Source: an uncultured Lachnospiraceae bacterium
Lineage (GTDB): Bacteria; Bacillota; Clostridia; Lachnospirales; Lachnospiraceae
Direction of reading: 5' to 3'
Assembly (NCBI GenBank): GCA_910579505.1
Contig: CAJTTZ010000017.1
Location: 1 to 40,916 of the forward strand
DNA length: 40,916 nucleotides
Positions 8,591-17,294 of this stretch are shown in pieces. The notes beneath the pieces were generated by a model, which had not been told where the DNA came from, did not search any database, and saw nothing but the letters and a program-made list of their open reading frames with translations. The position numbers and the translations under genes were made by a program. Every line of letters begins with the position of its first letter. Positions within the stretch are counted from its first letter, which is position 1.

Positions 8591-10102
8591 TTAACGGATG
8601 CGGAAGCTGATCACACTGCCCGCAGGCGCAGTAAAGCATACTTTCCCATCCTTCACCTCATAAGCGTCAAAAGCTTCCTCCTTCACATTCTCCGGCTCGT
8701 CAAAGGTGTTGTGGGCGTGCATTTCGCCCTTTAAAACCGCCGCCGTAATCTCCTTCGGCGCAAGTTCCATAAAGGACATTTCTACAGGCGCATCCTCATC
8801 CGTGGAGAGGTTCGCCAGCGTCACGTTCACATAGCCGTCCTTATCCACAGAGACGGACTCGTCAAGGAACGGCACCTGATTGTCTGCTGCCGCGCCGATC
8901 ATCTTATTGTCCTCAATACAGCTCTCCACAAGCTCCGCGTCCTGATGATGCCTGTACATATGGAACACATGGTAAGTGGGCGTCAGGATCATCTTCGGTC
9001 CCTCCGTCAGGATGACGGACTGCAGCACATTGACCATCTGCGCGATACATGCCATCTTCACCCGGTCACAGTGCTTGTTGAAAATATTCATGGACACGCT
9101 GGCAACCACCGCGTCGCGCATCGTATTCTGCTGATAGAGGAAACCCGGGTTCGTGCCCGGCTCCACATCGAACCAGCAGCCCCACTCGTCCACGATCATA
9201 CCGATCTTCTTCTCGGGGTCATACTGGTCCATGATCGCACCGTGCCTCTCAATCAGTTCTTCCATATAAAGCGCTTTCGCCATGGTCATATACCAGACTG
9301 CCTCGTCAAACTCCGTCGCGCTGCCCTTATTCTCCCATCCGCCCGGATGCACATAGTAATGCAGGGATAAGCCGTCCATGTAGCCGTTGGGGATGTTATT
9401 TGGCTGCGGCGGCGCAAAACAGGTCTTTAACACATTCTCCGTCCAGAAGTAGTCCGCCACATTGGGGCCGCCGCAGATCTTCTTGATGGGCGCCGCATTG
9501 TCATAGTGGCGCACATAGGTCTGGTATCTTCTGTACAGATTGGCATAGTACTCCGGCGTCATATTGCCGCCGCAGCCCCAATTCTCGTTGCCCACACCGA
9601 AATAATCAATCTTCCACGGTTTTTCATGGCCGTTTTTCTTACGCAGATCCGCCATCGGGGAAACGCCGTCAAAGGTTATGTACTCTACCCACTCGCTCAT
9701 CTCCTGCACCGTGCCGCTGCCCACGTTTCCGTTCACATAGGTTTTACAGCCAAGCTGCTCGCAGAGCTCAAAAAATTCGTGCGTACCGAAGCTGTTGTCC
9801 TCCACCACGCCGCCCCAGTGGGTGTTAATCATCTTCTTGCGGGTTTCCTTCGGGCCGATGCCGTCCTTCCAGTGGTACTCATCCGCAAAGCAGCCGCCCG
9901 GCCAGCGCAGCACGGGAATCTGCATTTCTTTCAGGGCGTCCACCACATCCTTTCGCATACCGTTCACATTAGGTATATCGGAGTCCTCGCCTACATACAA
10001 TCCTTCGTAGATGCATCTGCCCAGATGCTCCGCGAAATGCCCGTAGATTTCCGGGTTGATGTGTCCCTTTTTGTTCTTCTCATTGATAAATAATTTTGCC
10101 AT
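8591..10102 (-). CDS. Alpha-L-arabinofuranosidase, GH51
   Basis: 503 residues, the usual length for intracellular GH51 enzymes, with no signal peptide. GHFAEHLGRCIYEGLYVG near the N-terminus, VLRWPGGCFADEYHW, and GNENWGCGG (acid/base Glu) are family hallmarks; IVDEWGCWF carries the nucleophile Glu. The C-terminal beta domain follows. The enzyme removes terminal alpha-L-arabinofuranosyl groups from arabinan or arabinoxylan oligosaccharides in the cytoplasm. The start at 10102 follows GGGAGAGGGT; the frame is open further upstream into the GH43 gene. The GH43 stop is 13 bases upstream, so they form an operon. Confidence 0.95.
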   Translation of the reverse strand: MAKLFINEKNKKGHINPEIYGHFAEHLGRCIYEGLYVGEDSDIPNVNGMRKDVVDALKEMQIPVLRWPGGCFADEYHWKDGIGPKETRKKMINTHWGGVVEDNSFGTHEFFELCEQLGCKTYVNGNVGSGTVQEMSEWVEYITFDGVSPMADLRKKNGHEKPWKIDYFGVGNENWGCGGNMTPEYYANLYRRYQTYVRHYDNAAPIKKICGGPNVADYFWTENVLKTCFAPPQPNNIPNGYMDGLSLHYYVHPGGWENKGSATEFDEAVWYMTMAKALYMEELIERHGAIMDQYDPEKKIGMIVDEWGCWFDVEPGTNPGFLYQQNTMRDAVVASVSMNIFNKHCDRVKMACIAQMVNVLQSVILTEGPKMILTPTYHVFHMYRHHQDAELVESCIEDNKMIGAAADNQVPFLDESVSVDKDGYVNVTLANLSTDEDAPVEMSFMELAPKEITAAVLKGEMHAHNTFDEPENVKEEAFDAYEVKDGKVCFTAPAGSVISFRIR

Positions 10103-10115
10103 ACCCTCTCCCTTT

Positions 10116-11060
10116 CTAATTGAATTTAAATACCGGCCTGCCGTCCTCCCAGCCAAACTTCATCAGCATCGTGTGGCGGTTCGGATTGTAGAGCGGATCG
10201 CCCACGATCTCCGTCTCCGTCCTCGCGTGATAGACGAGAATGTCGTTGCCCTCCTCGTCCACGGTAAAGCTGTTGTGCCCCGGTCCGTAAACGCCGAGCG
10301 TCTCGTCCGACTTAAGCACCGGGTAGCGCTCCTTTTTCCATGACAGGGGGTCTAACAAATCGGAATCCTCGTCCGCCGTAAGCATTCCCAGACAATAGGC
10401 AATGCCTGTCTCGGATGCGGAATAGGTCACGAAAATCCTGCCGTTCCTCTTAAGTACCGCGGGCCCCTCGTTCACCCAGAAACCGACCCGCTCCCAGTCA
10501 TAGTCCGGGGTGGTGAGAAGCACCTGTACGGTCTTTAACTTGTAGGGCGTTTCCAGCTCCCCTATGTAAAGGTTGGAAACCTGTTTTCCGACACCCACTT
10601 TTTCCGCCCAGATGTAAAACCATTTGCCCTTATTCTCAAACACGGTGCCGTCCAGCGAAAAGGCCATGAAGGAAAATTCGTCGTCGTCGGCCCTTCCCAT
10701 CTTTCCTTTTTCCGTCCATGTGCCGGTTATGGGATCTTCATCCTTACACTCCAGCACATAAGGCCTGATCTGCCAGATATCATCCTTATCGCCGCCCGCA
10801 TAGTAAATGTACCATGCGCCGTTCACATAGTGCAGTTCCGGCGCCCAGATATGGCAGCTCATAATCCCCGACTCATGCTTGTGCCAGATTTCCGTCTCCG
10901 GCGCGTCTGCCAACCCCGCAAGCGTATCCGATTTGCGAAGCACAATGCCGTCATAAGCAGGCACGGAAGCCGTAAAGTAATAAGTTCCGTCCGTATGCCT
11001 GTACACATAAGGATCTGCCCGCTGCAATATCCACGGTTTGTTATATAGTAGTTCGCTCAT
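10116..11060 (-). CDS. GH43 family beta-xylosidase / arabinofuranosidase
   Basis: 314 residues, no signal peptide, a single five-bladed propeller domain. RADPYVYRHTDGTYYFTASV carries the catalytic base Asp. CHIWAPELHYVNGAWYIYYA and the acid Glu in NEGPAVLKRNG complete the GH43 pattern. It probably trims imported arabinose- or xylose-containing oligosaccharides together with the GH51 enzyme. The ATG at 11060 follows GGGGGATAAAG; an earlier in-frame ATG at 11096 is not preceded by a ribosome site. Exact specificity cannot be read from the sequence. Confidence 0.92.
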   Translation of the reverse strand: MSELLYNKPWILQRADPYVYRHTDGTYYFTASVPAYDGIVLRKSDTLAGLADAPETEIWHKHESGIMSCHIWAPELHYVNGAWYIYYAGGDKDDIWQIRPYVLECKDEDPITGTWTEKGKMGRADDDEFSFMAFSLDGTVFENKGKWFYIWAEKVGVGKQVSNLYIGELETPYKLKTVQVLLTTPDYDWERVGFWVNEGPAVLKRNGRIFVTYSASETGIAYCLGMLTADEDSDLLDPLSWKKERYPVLKSDETLGVYGPGHNSFTVDEEGNDILVYHARTETEIVGDPLYNPNRHTMLMKFGWEDGRPVFKFN

Positions 11061-11132
11061 CTTTATCCCCCATTTCCGGCTTCTCCCCAAAGCCATTTTT
11101 TATTTTAATAAATTATTTTAATTGTATCTAAA

Positions 11133-11161
11133 ATTATACAAGGTTTCTCTCAATAAAGCAA
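11133..11161 (-). promoter_or_regulatory. Promoter of the GH43-GH51-DUF6171 operon
   Basis: On the minus strand TTGCTT (11156-11161) and TATAAT (11133-11138) are 17 bases apart, about 73 bases before the GH43 start. No clear sugar-repressor operator was recognised. Confidence 0.7.
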
Positions 11162-11234
11162 CCCTAATTTTCATAACCAGTACAGATTGATATGCATAAG
11201 ATAAAGTAACTCCCCCCGCAGGAAGGAATCCGCC

Positions 11235-11870
11235 ATGCCAGCTCCAACCGTACTGATCGCCGGTCGTCCCGAGGACACAAAAAACTATGAAAGCATCATA
11301 AAAAGGATGGGCGTTTCCTGCCTTGTCAGCCTAAACCCCGGTCAGACTGACGGCGCCACACATCTTCTTCTCCCGGGAGGCGGCGACATTACTCCCGCCT
11401 TTTTCGGGCAGGCCGACCATGGCTCCCGCAGCATCGACACAGAGCTTGATATCCTGCAGCTCGATATCCTTGCCCGTTTCACGGCACAAAAAAAGCCCGT
11501 GCTCGGCATCTGCAAAGGGCTCCAGCTCATCAACGTCCATTTCGGCGGCGATATCACGCAGCATATCGACACCGCCGAGACCCACAAATGGGTCGGGCGC
11601 GACCAGTTTCACTATGTTTTTCACTGCGATCTCGGACGGCGCGATTTCTTTTACCAGCTCTACGGGAACAGCGCCAAAGTAAACTCCGCCCACCATCAGG
11701 CGCTGGACCGCACAGGCGAAGGGCTGATCCCTGTCTGCCGCGCCGGGGATAACGTGATAGAAGGGCTGGTCCACAGGTCCCTCCCCATTCTTGCCGTGCA
11801 GTGGCACCCGGAACGGCTGCCCGACGGCGCGGGCGAATCGCTGTTTTCCTACTTCTTCTCGCTGGGCTGA
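11235..11870 (+). CDS. Class I glutamine amidotransferase-like hydrolase (peptidase C26)
   Basis: 211 residues. LLLPGGGDITPAFFG, the nucleophile Cys in GICKGLQLINVHFGG, and the His/Glu of AVQWHPERL are the catalytic triad context of gamma-glutamyl hydrolases such as PuuD. SAHHQALDRTGEGL is another family mark. Such enzymes cleave gamma-glutamyl amides, for example gamma-glutamyl-GABA; the substrate here is unknown. GCAGGAAGGA precedes the ATG. The last 22 bases overlap the convergent DUF2974 gene. It is short for the family (often 230-250) but keeps all motifs. Confidence 0.88.
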   Translation: MPAPTVLIAGRPEDTKNYESIIKRMGVSCLVSLNPGQTDGATHLLLPGGGDITPAFFGQADHGSRSIDTELDILQLDILARFTAQKKPVLGICKGLQLINVHFGGDITQHIDTAETHKWVGRDQFHYVFHCDLGRRDFFYQLYGNSAKVNSAHHQALDRTGEGLIPVCRAGDNVIEGLVHRSLPILAVQWHPERLPDGAGESLFSYFFSLG

Positions 11871-13072
11871 AGCTGCAGACGTCTTTCCAGCTGTGACATA
11901 CCTTCCTCAAATTTCTCCCGCTGAAGCTCCCACCTGTTCTTTTTGCCGCGCCGTCTGCTCTCCCTGCTTTCATGCTTGTTCTGCGCCTGTTCCCTCGCCT
12001 GGACATAGACCATCTCAAACAGGGCGCGCATGATCTGCATCACCACCCCTGCGGTCTCCTCGTCCACTCCGCCTATGGCTTTGCCGATCTTGTGTACGCT
12101 CTGAAACCAGTGCGCTGTAAAGTCGATCAGATTGTCCGTCTCCGACGCCTGCACCACCCGGTACAGCGTATCTACAAAAATGCGCATCTGTTCCTGGTCA
12201 AGCGACAGTATCCATTCGTTGAGCGTCTGGTCCACAAACCGCCGCCCCGGGCGGATATCGTCCACAATGCGGAAATCCCCCTCCTTCACCAGCCATGTGT
12301 AAGGATTGTGCTGGGCAAGCCCAAGAGTTTTGCTCTCCACCACCCGGTAATCGCCTTCCGTGTATAAAAGCATCCCCACGAGCGAAGAACGCGGCACAGT
12401 CTTATGGATGCGCCCCTCGATTTCCGTCCATGCCCCCTGCTCCCTGACTTCCGGCCGAAAACCCGGCCCGTCATGGTCATAGATTCTCTCTATCCGTCCC
12501 CTCACCGCCGGATCACAGTGCATGGCCGCATAGACTGCCAGATTTCCCCCCTTGGAATGACCACCCACATAAAAACTTCCCTCAATCGTCCGCGCCGCCT
12601 GCTCCAGATAGGGCACGCTGTGAAGCTGTCCGGGCACAGGCTCGGAAAAAGCAAGATTTAAGTCCTCCTTCCACCCCACGATATTCTCATCCGTTCCCCG
12701 GAACACCACATAGGAAATTCCCCCGGGTATGCCGCACACAACGGCCGAAAACTGGCTCTCCTTCTCCGGCTCGATTAAGTTTACATAATTCCACAACCGC
12801 ATCTGACCAAAACGTCTGCTGTTTAAGACTCCCGTAAAGAGCGCCGTATTGTCCTTGCGGTAACGTTCATCCGCGTAGAGATGGTCATAGTCCGCGTGGG
12901 CGGCAATCTCCCCAAGGCTTACCGGCGCGCACTCCTTCCCCGGTCCCGGCACAATACCGTCAAATTTCAGATAGGAGAGCTGACTGATCACCAGACTGTC
13001 CACATCGCAGAATGGTTTTTCCGCCAGACTGTAATCCCCGTATTCTCTCAGATAGTCTAAAATCGTCCCCAT
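11849..13072 (-). CDS. DUF2974 (Mbeg1-like) alpha/beta hydrolase
   Basis: 407 residues, cytoplasmic. A DYSLAEKPFCDVDSLVISQL opening and a lipase-like core with VVFRGTDENIVGWKEDLNLA and the nucleophile elbow FYVGGHSKGGNLAVYAA (Ser in GHSKG) are characteristic of DUF2974. YDHDGPGF follows at the position of the second catalytic acid. The last 50 residues are highly charged (KHESRESRRRGKKNRW). The substrate is unknown; an esterase role is inferred from the motif. It is the third gene of a minus-strand group starting at 14537, 12 bases after the preceding gene. Confidence 0.85.
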   Translation of the reverse strand: MGTILDYLREYGDYSLAEKPFCDVDSLVISQLSYLKFDGIVPGPGKECAPVSLGEIAAHADYDHLYADERYRKDNTALFTGVLNSRRFGQMRLWNYVNLIEPEKESQFSAVVCGIPGGISYVVFRGTDENIVGWKEDLNLAFSEPVPGQLHSVPYLEQAARTIEGSFYVGGHSKGGNLAVYAAMHCDPAVRGRIERIYDHDGPGFRPEVREQGAWTEIEGRIHKTVPRSSLVGMLLYTEGDYRVVESKTLGLAQHNPYTWLVKEGDFRIVDDIRPGRRFVDQTLNEWILSLDQEQMRIFVDTLYRVVQASETDNLIDFTAHWFQSVHKIGKAIGGVDEETAGVVMQIMRALFEMVYVQAREQAQNKHESRESRRRGKKNRWELQREKFEEGMSQLERRLQLQPSEKK

Positions 13073-13084
13073 TTTTACCTCTGT

Positions 13085-14110
13085 CTATATTTTTGCCTCT
13101 AAATGTTCGATATTCTTGATTAACACGCTCACTGTCCCGTCGGGATTCGTGATAAATTCCACGCATTTTGGATTTTTGTACTGCTCCATGGGTATTTTGA
13201 TCTCAATGCCCGTGTCCGTGAAAAGATGCTGGCTCTGGAACTTCCGCGTCGTATTCTCACTCTGCGGTTCTATCGTCTCCTTCACCATGTTGTACTTTTC
13301 CATTTTATCCTGAAACGCCGTCCTTAATTCCGGCTCACCCTCAAAGATCTTCTCCGCGATCTCCTCCACCACGAAGCCGCCCTTCTCCTCCATCTCCTCC
13401 TGCATGATACTCTTGGCGCGCATCTGCCTTTCAAACCGCTCGTTCTCCGCAAAGCCCTCCTTCTGCACACTCTCCACGGCGCGTCCCACGATGGAAAGCT
13501 TCGATTTATGGGAGAGATGGGAACTGCACTTCAAGAACAGGAAGGAAAAATAGTCGGTCTTTTCCCCGTTCACCTCGTACTTCTTTTCCACCACCTGCAC
13601 CGAGAGATCGGAAAGACAGATCACCGCCGCCTCAGTCAGCCGCTGCGTCTGGGAAGGCAGGATCGACTTGTGCCTGATCAGCTCATTGCTGTTTCCCTCC
13701 CCCTCCGAAAGGGGCATCGTCCTGTGAGTATAGAGAGTCTTATAATTCATTTTAAGGAGCGCCACATACTCTTCCTCGCCCTCCCTGAACCGCACCACCA
13801 TCAGATCTGCCGGCGGGATATCAATATTGCCGCTCATAATCTCAAACAGAAGCCCCGCAATCTCCTGACTGACCGCCACAAAATTTTCATCCTCATACCC
13901 GGTCAGCAGCTTGCATACTTCCGACTCCCTCTCATAAAAGCGGCACTCCTTCGCGTCGTCACCCGCACAGATTTTTCCGATATGCTCCCGCACAAACTCC
14001 GCCACCTCCGAGCCGAACTCCAGCTCCGTGTCGGAGAGCACCGGCATCCCAATCGTTGGGTCTAAGATATGTACGATGACGTGTTTGATTCTGATGTCCT
14101 CTTTGTTCAT
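13085..14110 (-). CDS. Nucleoid-associated protein, NdpA/YejK (NA37) family
   Basis: 341 residues. The opening IRIKHVIVHILDP with AVSQEIAGLLFEIMSGN and DLMVVRFREGEEEYVALLKM is the NA37 pattern, including the basic IKH start. The C-terminus ends in a DGTVSVLIKNIEHLEAKI segment. E. coli YejK binds nucleoid DNA; Bacillota members are poorly studied. AGCGAGGAGAAACAG precedes the start. It lies between a small unknown gene (43 bases upstream) and DUF2974 (12 bases downstream). Confidence 0.85.
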   Translation of the reverse strand: MNKEDIRIKHVIVHILDPTIGMPVLSDTELEFGSEVAEFVREHIGKICAGDDAKECRFYERESEVCKLLTGYEDENFVAVSQEIAGLLFEIMSGNIDIPPADLMVVRFREGEEEYVALLKMNYKTLYTHRTMPLSEGEGNSNELIRHKSILPSQTQRLTEAAVICLSDLSVQVVEKKYEVNGEKTDYFSFLFLKCSSHLSHKSKLSIVGRAVESVQKEGFAENERFERQMRAKSIMQEEMEEKGGFVVEEIAEKIFEGEPELRTAFQDKMEKYNMVKETIEPQSENTTRKFQSQHLFTDTGIEIKIPMEQYKNPKCVEFITNPDGTVSVLIKNIEHLEAKI

Positions 14111-14153
14111 TCTGTTTCTCCTCGCTATCTTTATCGCGGTCCTTCGCAGCCGC

Positions 14154-14537
14154 TCAGTATTTTCCTACATAGTCCGTCCCGGTCTCGGTCTGCATTAAGT
14201 TTACATAATGCTGCGGATCCTGTTCCATCAGAAGCATGGTGTGAAAAGCCTCCAGCAGCATCTTATCCCCGTTGCTCTTCATCTGCGTGCGGTCCCTGTC
14301 AAGCTGCGCCTTGAAATGGTCCATCTGCCATACCATAATATCCACCAGACTGTAGCCCGCCACCTTGTACTCACAGAGGAAATTCTCGTTTTCCAGATAG
14401 TACAGGAACTCCTTTGACACACCCTCCGAGGCTGTCAGCATCCCAAAAAACCGTTCCAGAAACGCCTCGTCCTCCCCGGCATAGTGGCACAGCGCTTTCG
14501 CCCACGCGTAGGCTCTCTCTTTTTCCCCACTGTTCAT
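14154..14537 (-). CDS. Small acidic protein of unknown function
   Basis: 127 residues, mainly predicted helical, without signal peptide or recognised motif. It begins MNSGEKERAYAWAKALCHYA and ends TGTDYVGKY. AAAGGAGGAGCGGCA upstream is a strong ribosome site, which supports a real gene. It heads the group that continues with the nucleoid-associated protein and DUF2974. I do not recognise the family. Confidence 0.7.
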   Translation of the reverse strand: MNSGEKERAYAWAKALCHYAGEDEAFLERFFGMLTASEGVSKEFLYYLENENFLCEYKVAGYSLVDIMVWQMDHFKAQLDRDRTQMKSNGDKMLLEAFHTMLLMEQDPQHYVNLMQTETGTDYVGKY

Positions 14538-14640
14538 TGCCGCTCCTCCTTTCCTCGCTCTTTTTTACCTGTGCGCCACATGTTCTTTTTCCACGGCTTT
14601 CCACATAAAATGTCCTAAGTAAATCTAGGACGTGTTTTCT

Positions 14641-15933
14641 ATGGCTCTCTTAGAACAGATCAACAATCTTTTATGGGGTCTCCCCCTGATTATCCTGCTT
14701 ATGGGCACGCATATTTATTTCACCTTCAAGCTGCGCTTTCCCCAGAAAAACCTTTTCCGGGCGATCCGCCTCTCCCTGTTTCCCGCGGAAGATACGCCGA
14801 ATCTCTCCCCTTTCTCGGCGCTTTCCACCACCCTTGCCGCCACACTCGGCACGGGAAATATCGTCGGCGTCTCCACAGCCGTCGCCCTCGGCGGTCCCGG
14901 CGCGATCTTCTGGTGCTGGATCACAGGGATTCTCGGGATGGCAACCGCCTACGGCGAATGCTACTTAAGTGTCCTCCACCGCCAGCAGAACAAGGACGGA
15001 CTCTACGTCGGCGGACCCATGTATGTTTTAAAAAATGGTTTACATAACAAAAAACTCGGCAGTCTGTATGCCTTGTGCACGCTTGCCGCCGCTTTCGGCG
15101 TGGGCTGCACCACCCAGGCAAACTCCGTCACAAGAGCGACTGCCTTGAGCTTTGGCATCTCTCCGCATCCTGTCGGCATTGCCCTTGCCGTGGTCACAGG
15201 CATGGTCATCATAGGCGGCATCCGCAGTATAGGCAGTCTCTGCGAGCGCACCGTACCTGCCATCACCTTTCTGTATCTGCTTGGCTGCGCGGTTCTTCTT
15301 CTCCTCTACCGCCACCAGCTTGTCACCGCCATCGTCTGGATCATAAAGGACGCATTTTCCTTTGCAAGCCTTGCCGGGGGCGTGGCGGGAGCCGGTTTAC
15401 AGCGGGCGCTGCGCTACGGTATCGCCAGAGGGCTTTTCACCAACGAGGCCGGGATCGGTACTTCCGCCATCGCCGCGGCCGCCTCCCACACCGATGATCC
15501 CAAAATACAGGCGTATGTGTCCATGACCGCCGTTTTCTGGGATACGGTAGTGATGTGTCTGCTTACCGGGCTTGTGGTGGTATGCAACATGCTATATGAC
15601 CCTGCCTCTGTCGCCGCAGCCGCCGAAACGGACTTAACTGCCGCCGCCTTTTCCCATCTCCCCTATGTGGGGGACGCGTTTCTCACGATCTCCCTGTGCG
15701 CCTTCGCCGTGACCACCCTGATCGGCTGGTCCTACTTCGGGGAGAAAGCGGCGGAATATCTGGGCGGGAACCGCAGCGTGCCGCTCTATAAACTCTGCTA
15801 CATCGTGATGATCTATCTGGGAGCCATCATTCCCATGCACCTTGTCTGGGAATGCACCGACCTGATCAACGGCATCATGGCTCTCCCGAACCTTCTTGCC
15901 CTGTGGGCGCTGCGGCGGGAGATCAAATCCTAA
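14641..15933 (+). CDS. Alanine/glycine:cation symporter, AGCS family
   Basis: 430 residues from ATG 14641, with about ten membrane helices. LAATLGTGNIVGVSTAVALGG carries the conserved GTGNI motif, followed by GPGAIFWCW and GMATAYGECYLSVLHR. TNEAGIGTSAIAAAASHTDDP is the typical AGCS loop. These carriers import alanine or glycine with Na+ or H+. An AGGA lies 10 bases upstream of the ATG; a GTG at 14632 would add three residues. The stop is 3 bases from the convergent MATE stop. Confidence 0.92.
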   Translation: MALLEQINNLLWGLPLIILLMGTHIYFTFKLRFPQKNLFRAIRLSLFPAEDTPNLSPFSALSTTLAATLGTGNIVGVSTAVALGGPGAIFWCWITGILGMATAYGECYLSVLHRQQNKDGLYVGGPMYVLKNGLHNKKLGSLYALCTLAAAFGVGCTTQANSVTRATALSFGISPHPVGIALAVVTGMVIIGGIRSIGSLCERTVPAITFLYLLGCAVLLLLYRHQLVTAIVWIIKDAFSFASLAGGVAGAGLQRALRYGIARGLFTNEAGIGTSAIAAAASHTDDPKIQAYVSMTAVFWDTVVMCLLTGLVVVCNMLYDPASVAAAAETDLTAAAFSHLPYVGDAFLTISLCAFAVTTLIGWSYFGEKAAEYLGGNRSVPLYKLCYIVMIYLGAIIPMHLVWECTDLINGIMALPNLLALWALRREIKS

Positions 15934-15936
15934 GCT

Positions 15937-17277
15937 TTAGAAGTGCTTTTCACTCTTCGCATGGCGGAAATAGATGTAAAATCCCACGCAGATAAACGCC
16001 GACAGCAGCGATCCAAGGGGCGCTGCCCATCCCATCGGATAAAGGCTGTCAGGGAAATACACGCCCGCCAGATACGCCCCCGGTATACGCACCAGGACAA
16101 TCGCTATGATATTATGTATAAAGGATATCCCCGCTTTCTGGTCTCCGCAGAAATACCCGCTAAAGCAAAAGTGCACCGCCGCAAAGAGCGTATCAAAGGA
16201 ATAGGACCGCAGATAGGCACAGCCCGCCGCCAGCACTGCCGCATCCCTCGTAAACAGCCCGACAAGCGTCTGCGGCAGAAACTGGCTGTAAATCGCACAG
16301 AGCGCACCCCAGCTCATGGTGATAAGCAGACCGCATCCCAGCGAAGCTCTTGCCCGTTCCGGCTTGTCCGCCCCCATATTCTGCGCCGTGATCGCGGAAA
16401 TCGCGGAAAGGAATGCCGAGGGCACCAGAAACAGGAAGCCGATCAGCTTCTCCACAATCCCCACAGCCGCAGAGACCACCAGTCCCCTACTGTTTGCAAT
16501 CACCGTGATCACGATAAACGCCACCTGAATGAGCCCGTCCTGACAGGCAATGGGCGCGCCCACCTTAAGTATCTGTGCGAATATCACTTTATCCACGCAG
16601 ACATCCGCCCTTGTCACCCGGAAGCCAAGGTCCCGTCTGCGCAGCATAAAAAGCGCGAACGCCACGCTTACCGCCTGTCCTAAGACTGTGGCAAACGCCG
16701 CACCCGCGGCACCCATCCCGCCACCTACAAGAATAAAATCGAGCACGATATTCACCGCGCAAGCCACCGCCACGAAATACATGGGTCTTTTGGAATCACC
16801 CGCCCCGCGGAAAATGCTGCTGATCACATTATATGCCGTGATAAAGGGCACGCCGGCAAAGCAGATGCCCAGATACAGCCTTGTCTCCCCTACCGCTTCT
16901 GCGGGTGTTAGCATAACGTTTGTGATTAAATTTACACAAAGCAGCAGTCCCACCGTAATCGCTGCCGCAAACATCGCAAAAAACGCCACGGACGCGCCGA
17001 CCGTCTTAGCCGCCGCGCGCTCGTCGCCCGCGCCTACATGTCTGCCGATCCGCACGGTAGCGCCCATGGCGAAGCCGACGATAATCACCGTGAGCATATG
17101 CATCACCTGACTGCCAATCGCCACCGCCGTAGTCGTCCGGGAACCATTGTACAGCCCCACCACAAACAGGTCCGCCATGCCGTAAAAGGTCTGCATAAAG
17201 CACGCCAAAAGATACGGGAGCGCAAACCGTATCAGGTTTTTTCCCACGCTCCCCTCCGTCAGATTATTTTCTCTCAT
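15937..17277 (-). CDS. MATE family efflux transporter
   Basis: 446 residues with twelve predicted helices. The opening RFALPYLLACFMQTFYGMAD, the FVVGLYNGS segment and an internal second half starting near ILKVGAPIACQDGL match the two-lobed MATE fold of the DinF/NorM branch. They export cationic drugs or metabolites using H+ or Na+ gradients; the substrate is unknown. The ribosome site (CCTGAGGTACGAACG) is modest. The gene lies 17 bases downstream of the aldo/keto reductase gene, so the two may be cotranscribed. Confidence 0.9.
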   Translation of the reverse strand: MRENNLTEGSVGKNLIRFALPYLLACFMQTFYGMADLFVVGLYNGSRTTTAVAIGSQVMHMLTVIIVGFAMGATVRIGRHVGAGDERAAAKTVGASVAFFAMFAAAITVGLLLCVNLITNVMLTPAEAVGETRLYLGICFAGVPFITAYNVISSIFRGAGDSKRPMYFVAVACAVNIVLDFILVGGGMGAAGAAFATVLGQAVSVAFALFMLRRRDLGFRVTRADVCVDKVIFAQILKVGAPIACQDGLIQVAFIVITVIANSRGLVVSAAVGIVEKLIGFLFLVPSAFLSAISAITAQNMGADKPERARASLGCGLLITMSWGALCAIYSQFLPQTLVGLFTRDAAVLAAGCAYLRSYSFDTLFAAVHFCFSGYFCGDQKAGISFIHNIIAIVLVRIPGAYLAGVYFPDSLYPMGWAAPLGSLLSAFICVGFYIYFRHAKSEKHF

Positions 17278-17294
17278 CGTTCGTACCTCAGGAA

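Noticed and set aside
10102..10156. Upstream start for the GH51 gene at 10156
   Set aside because: It would overlap the GH43 gene; the ATG at 10102 has GGGAGAGGGT in place and begins at the conserved N-terminus.
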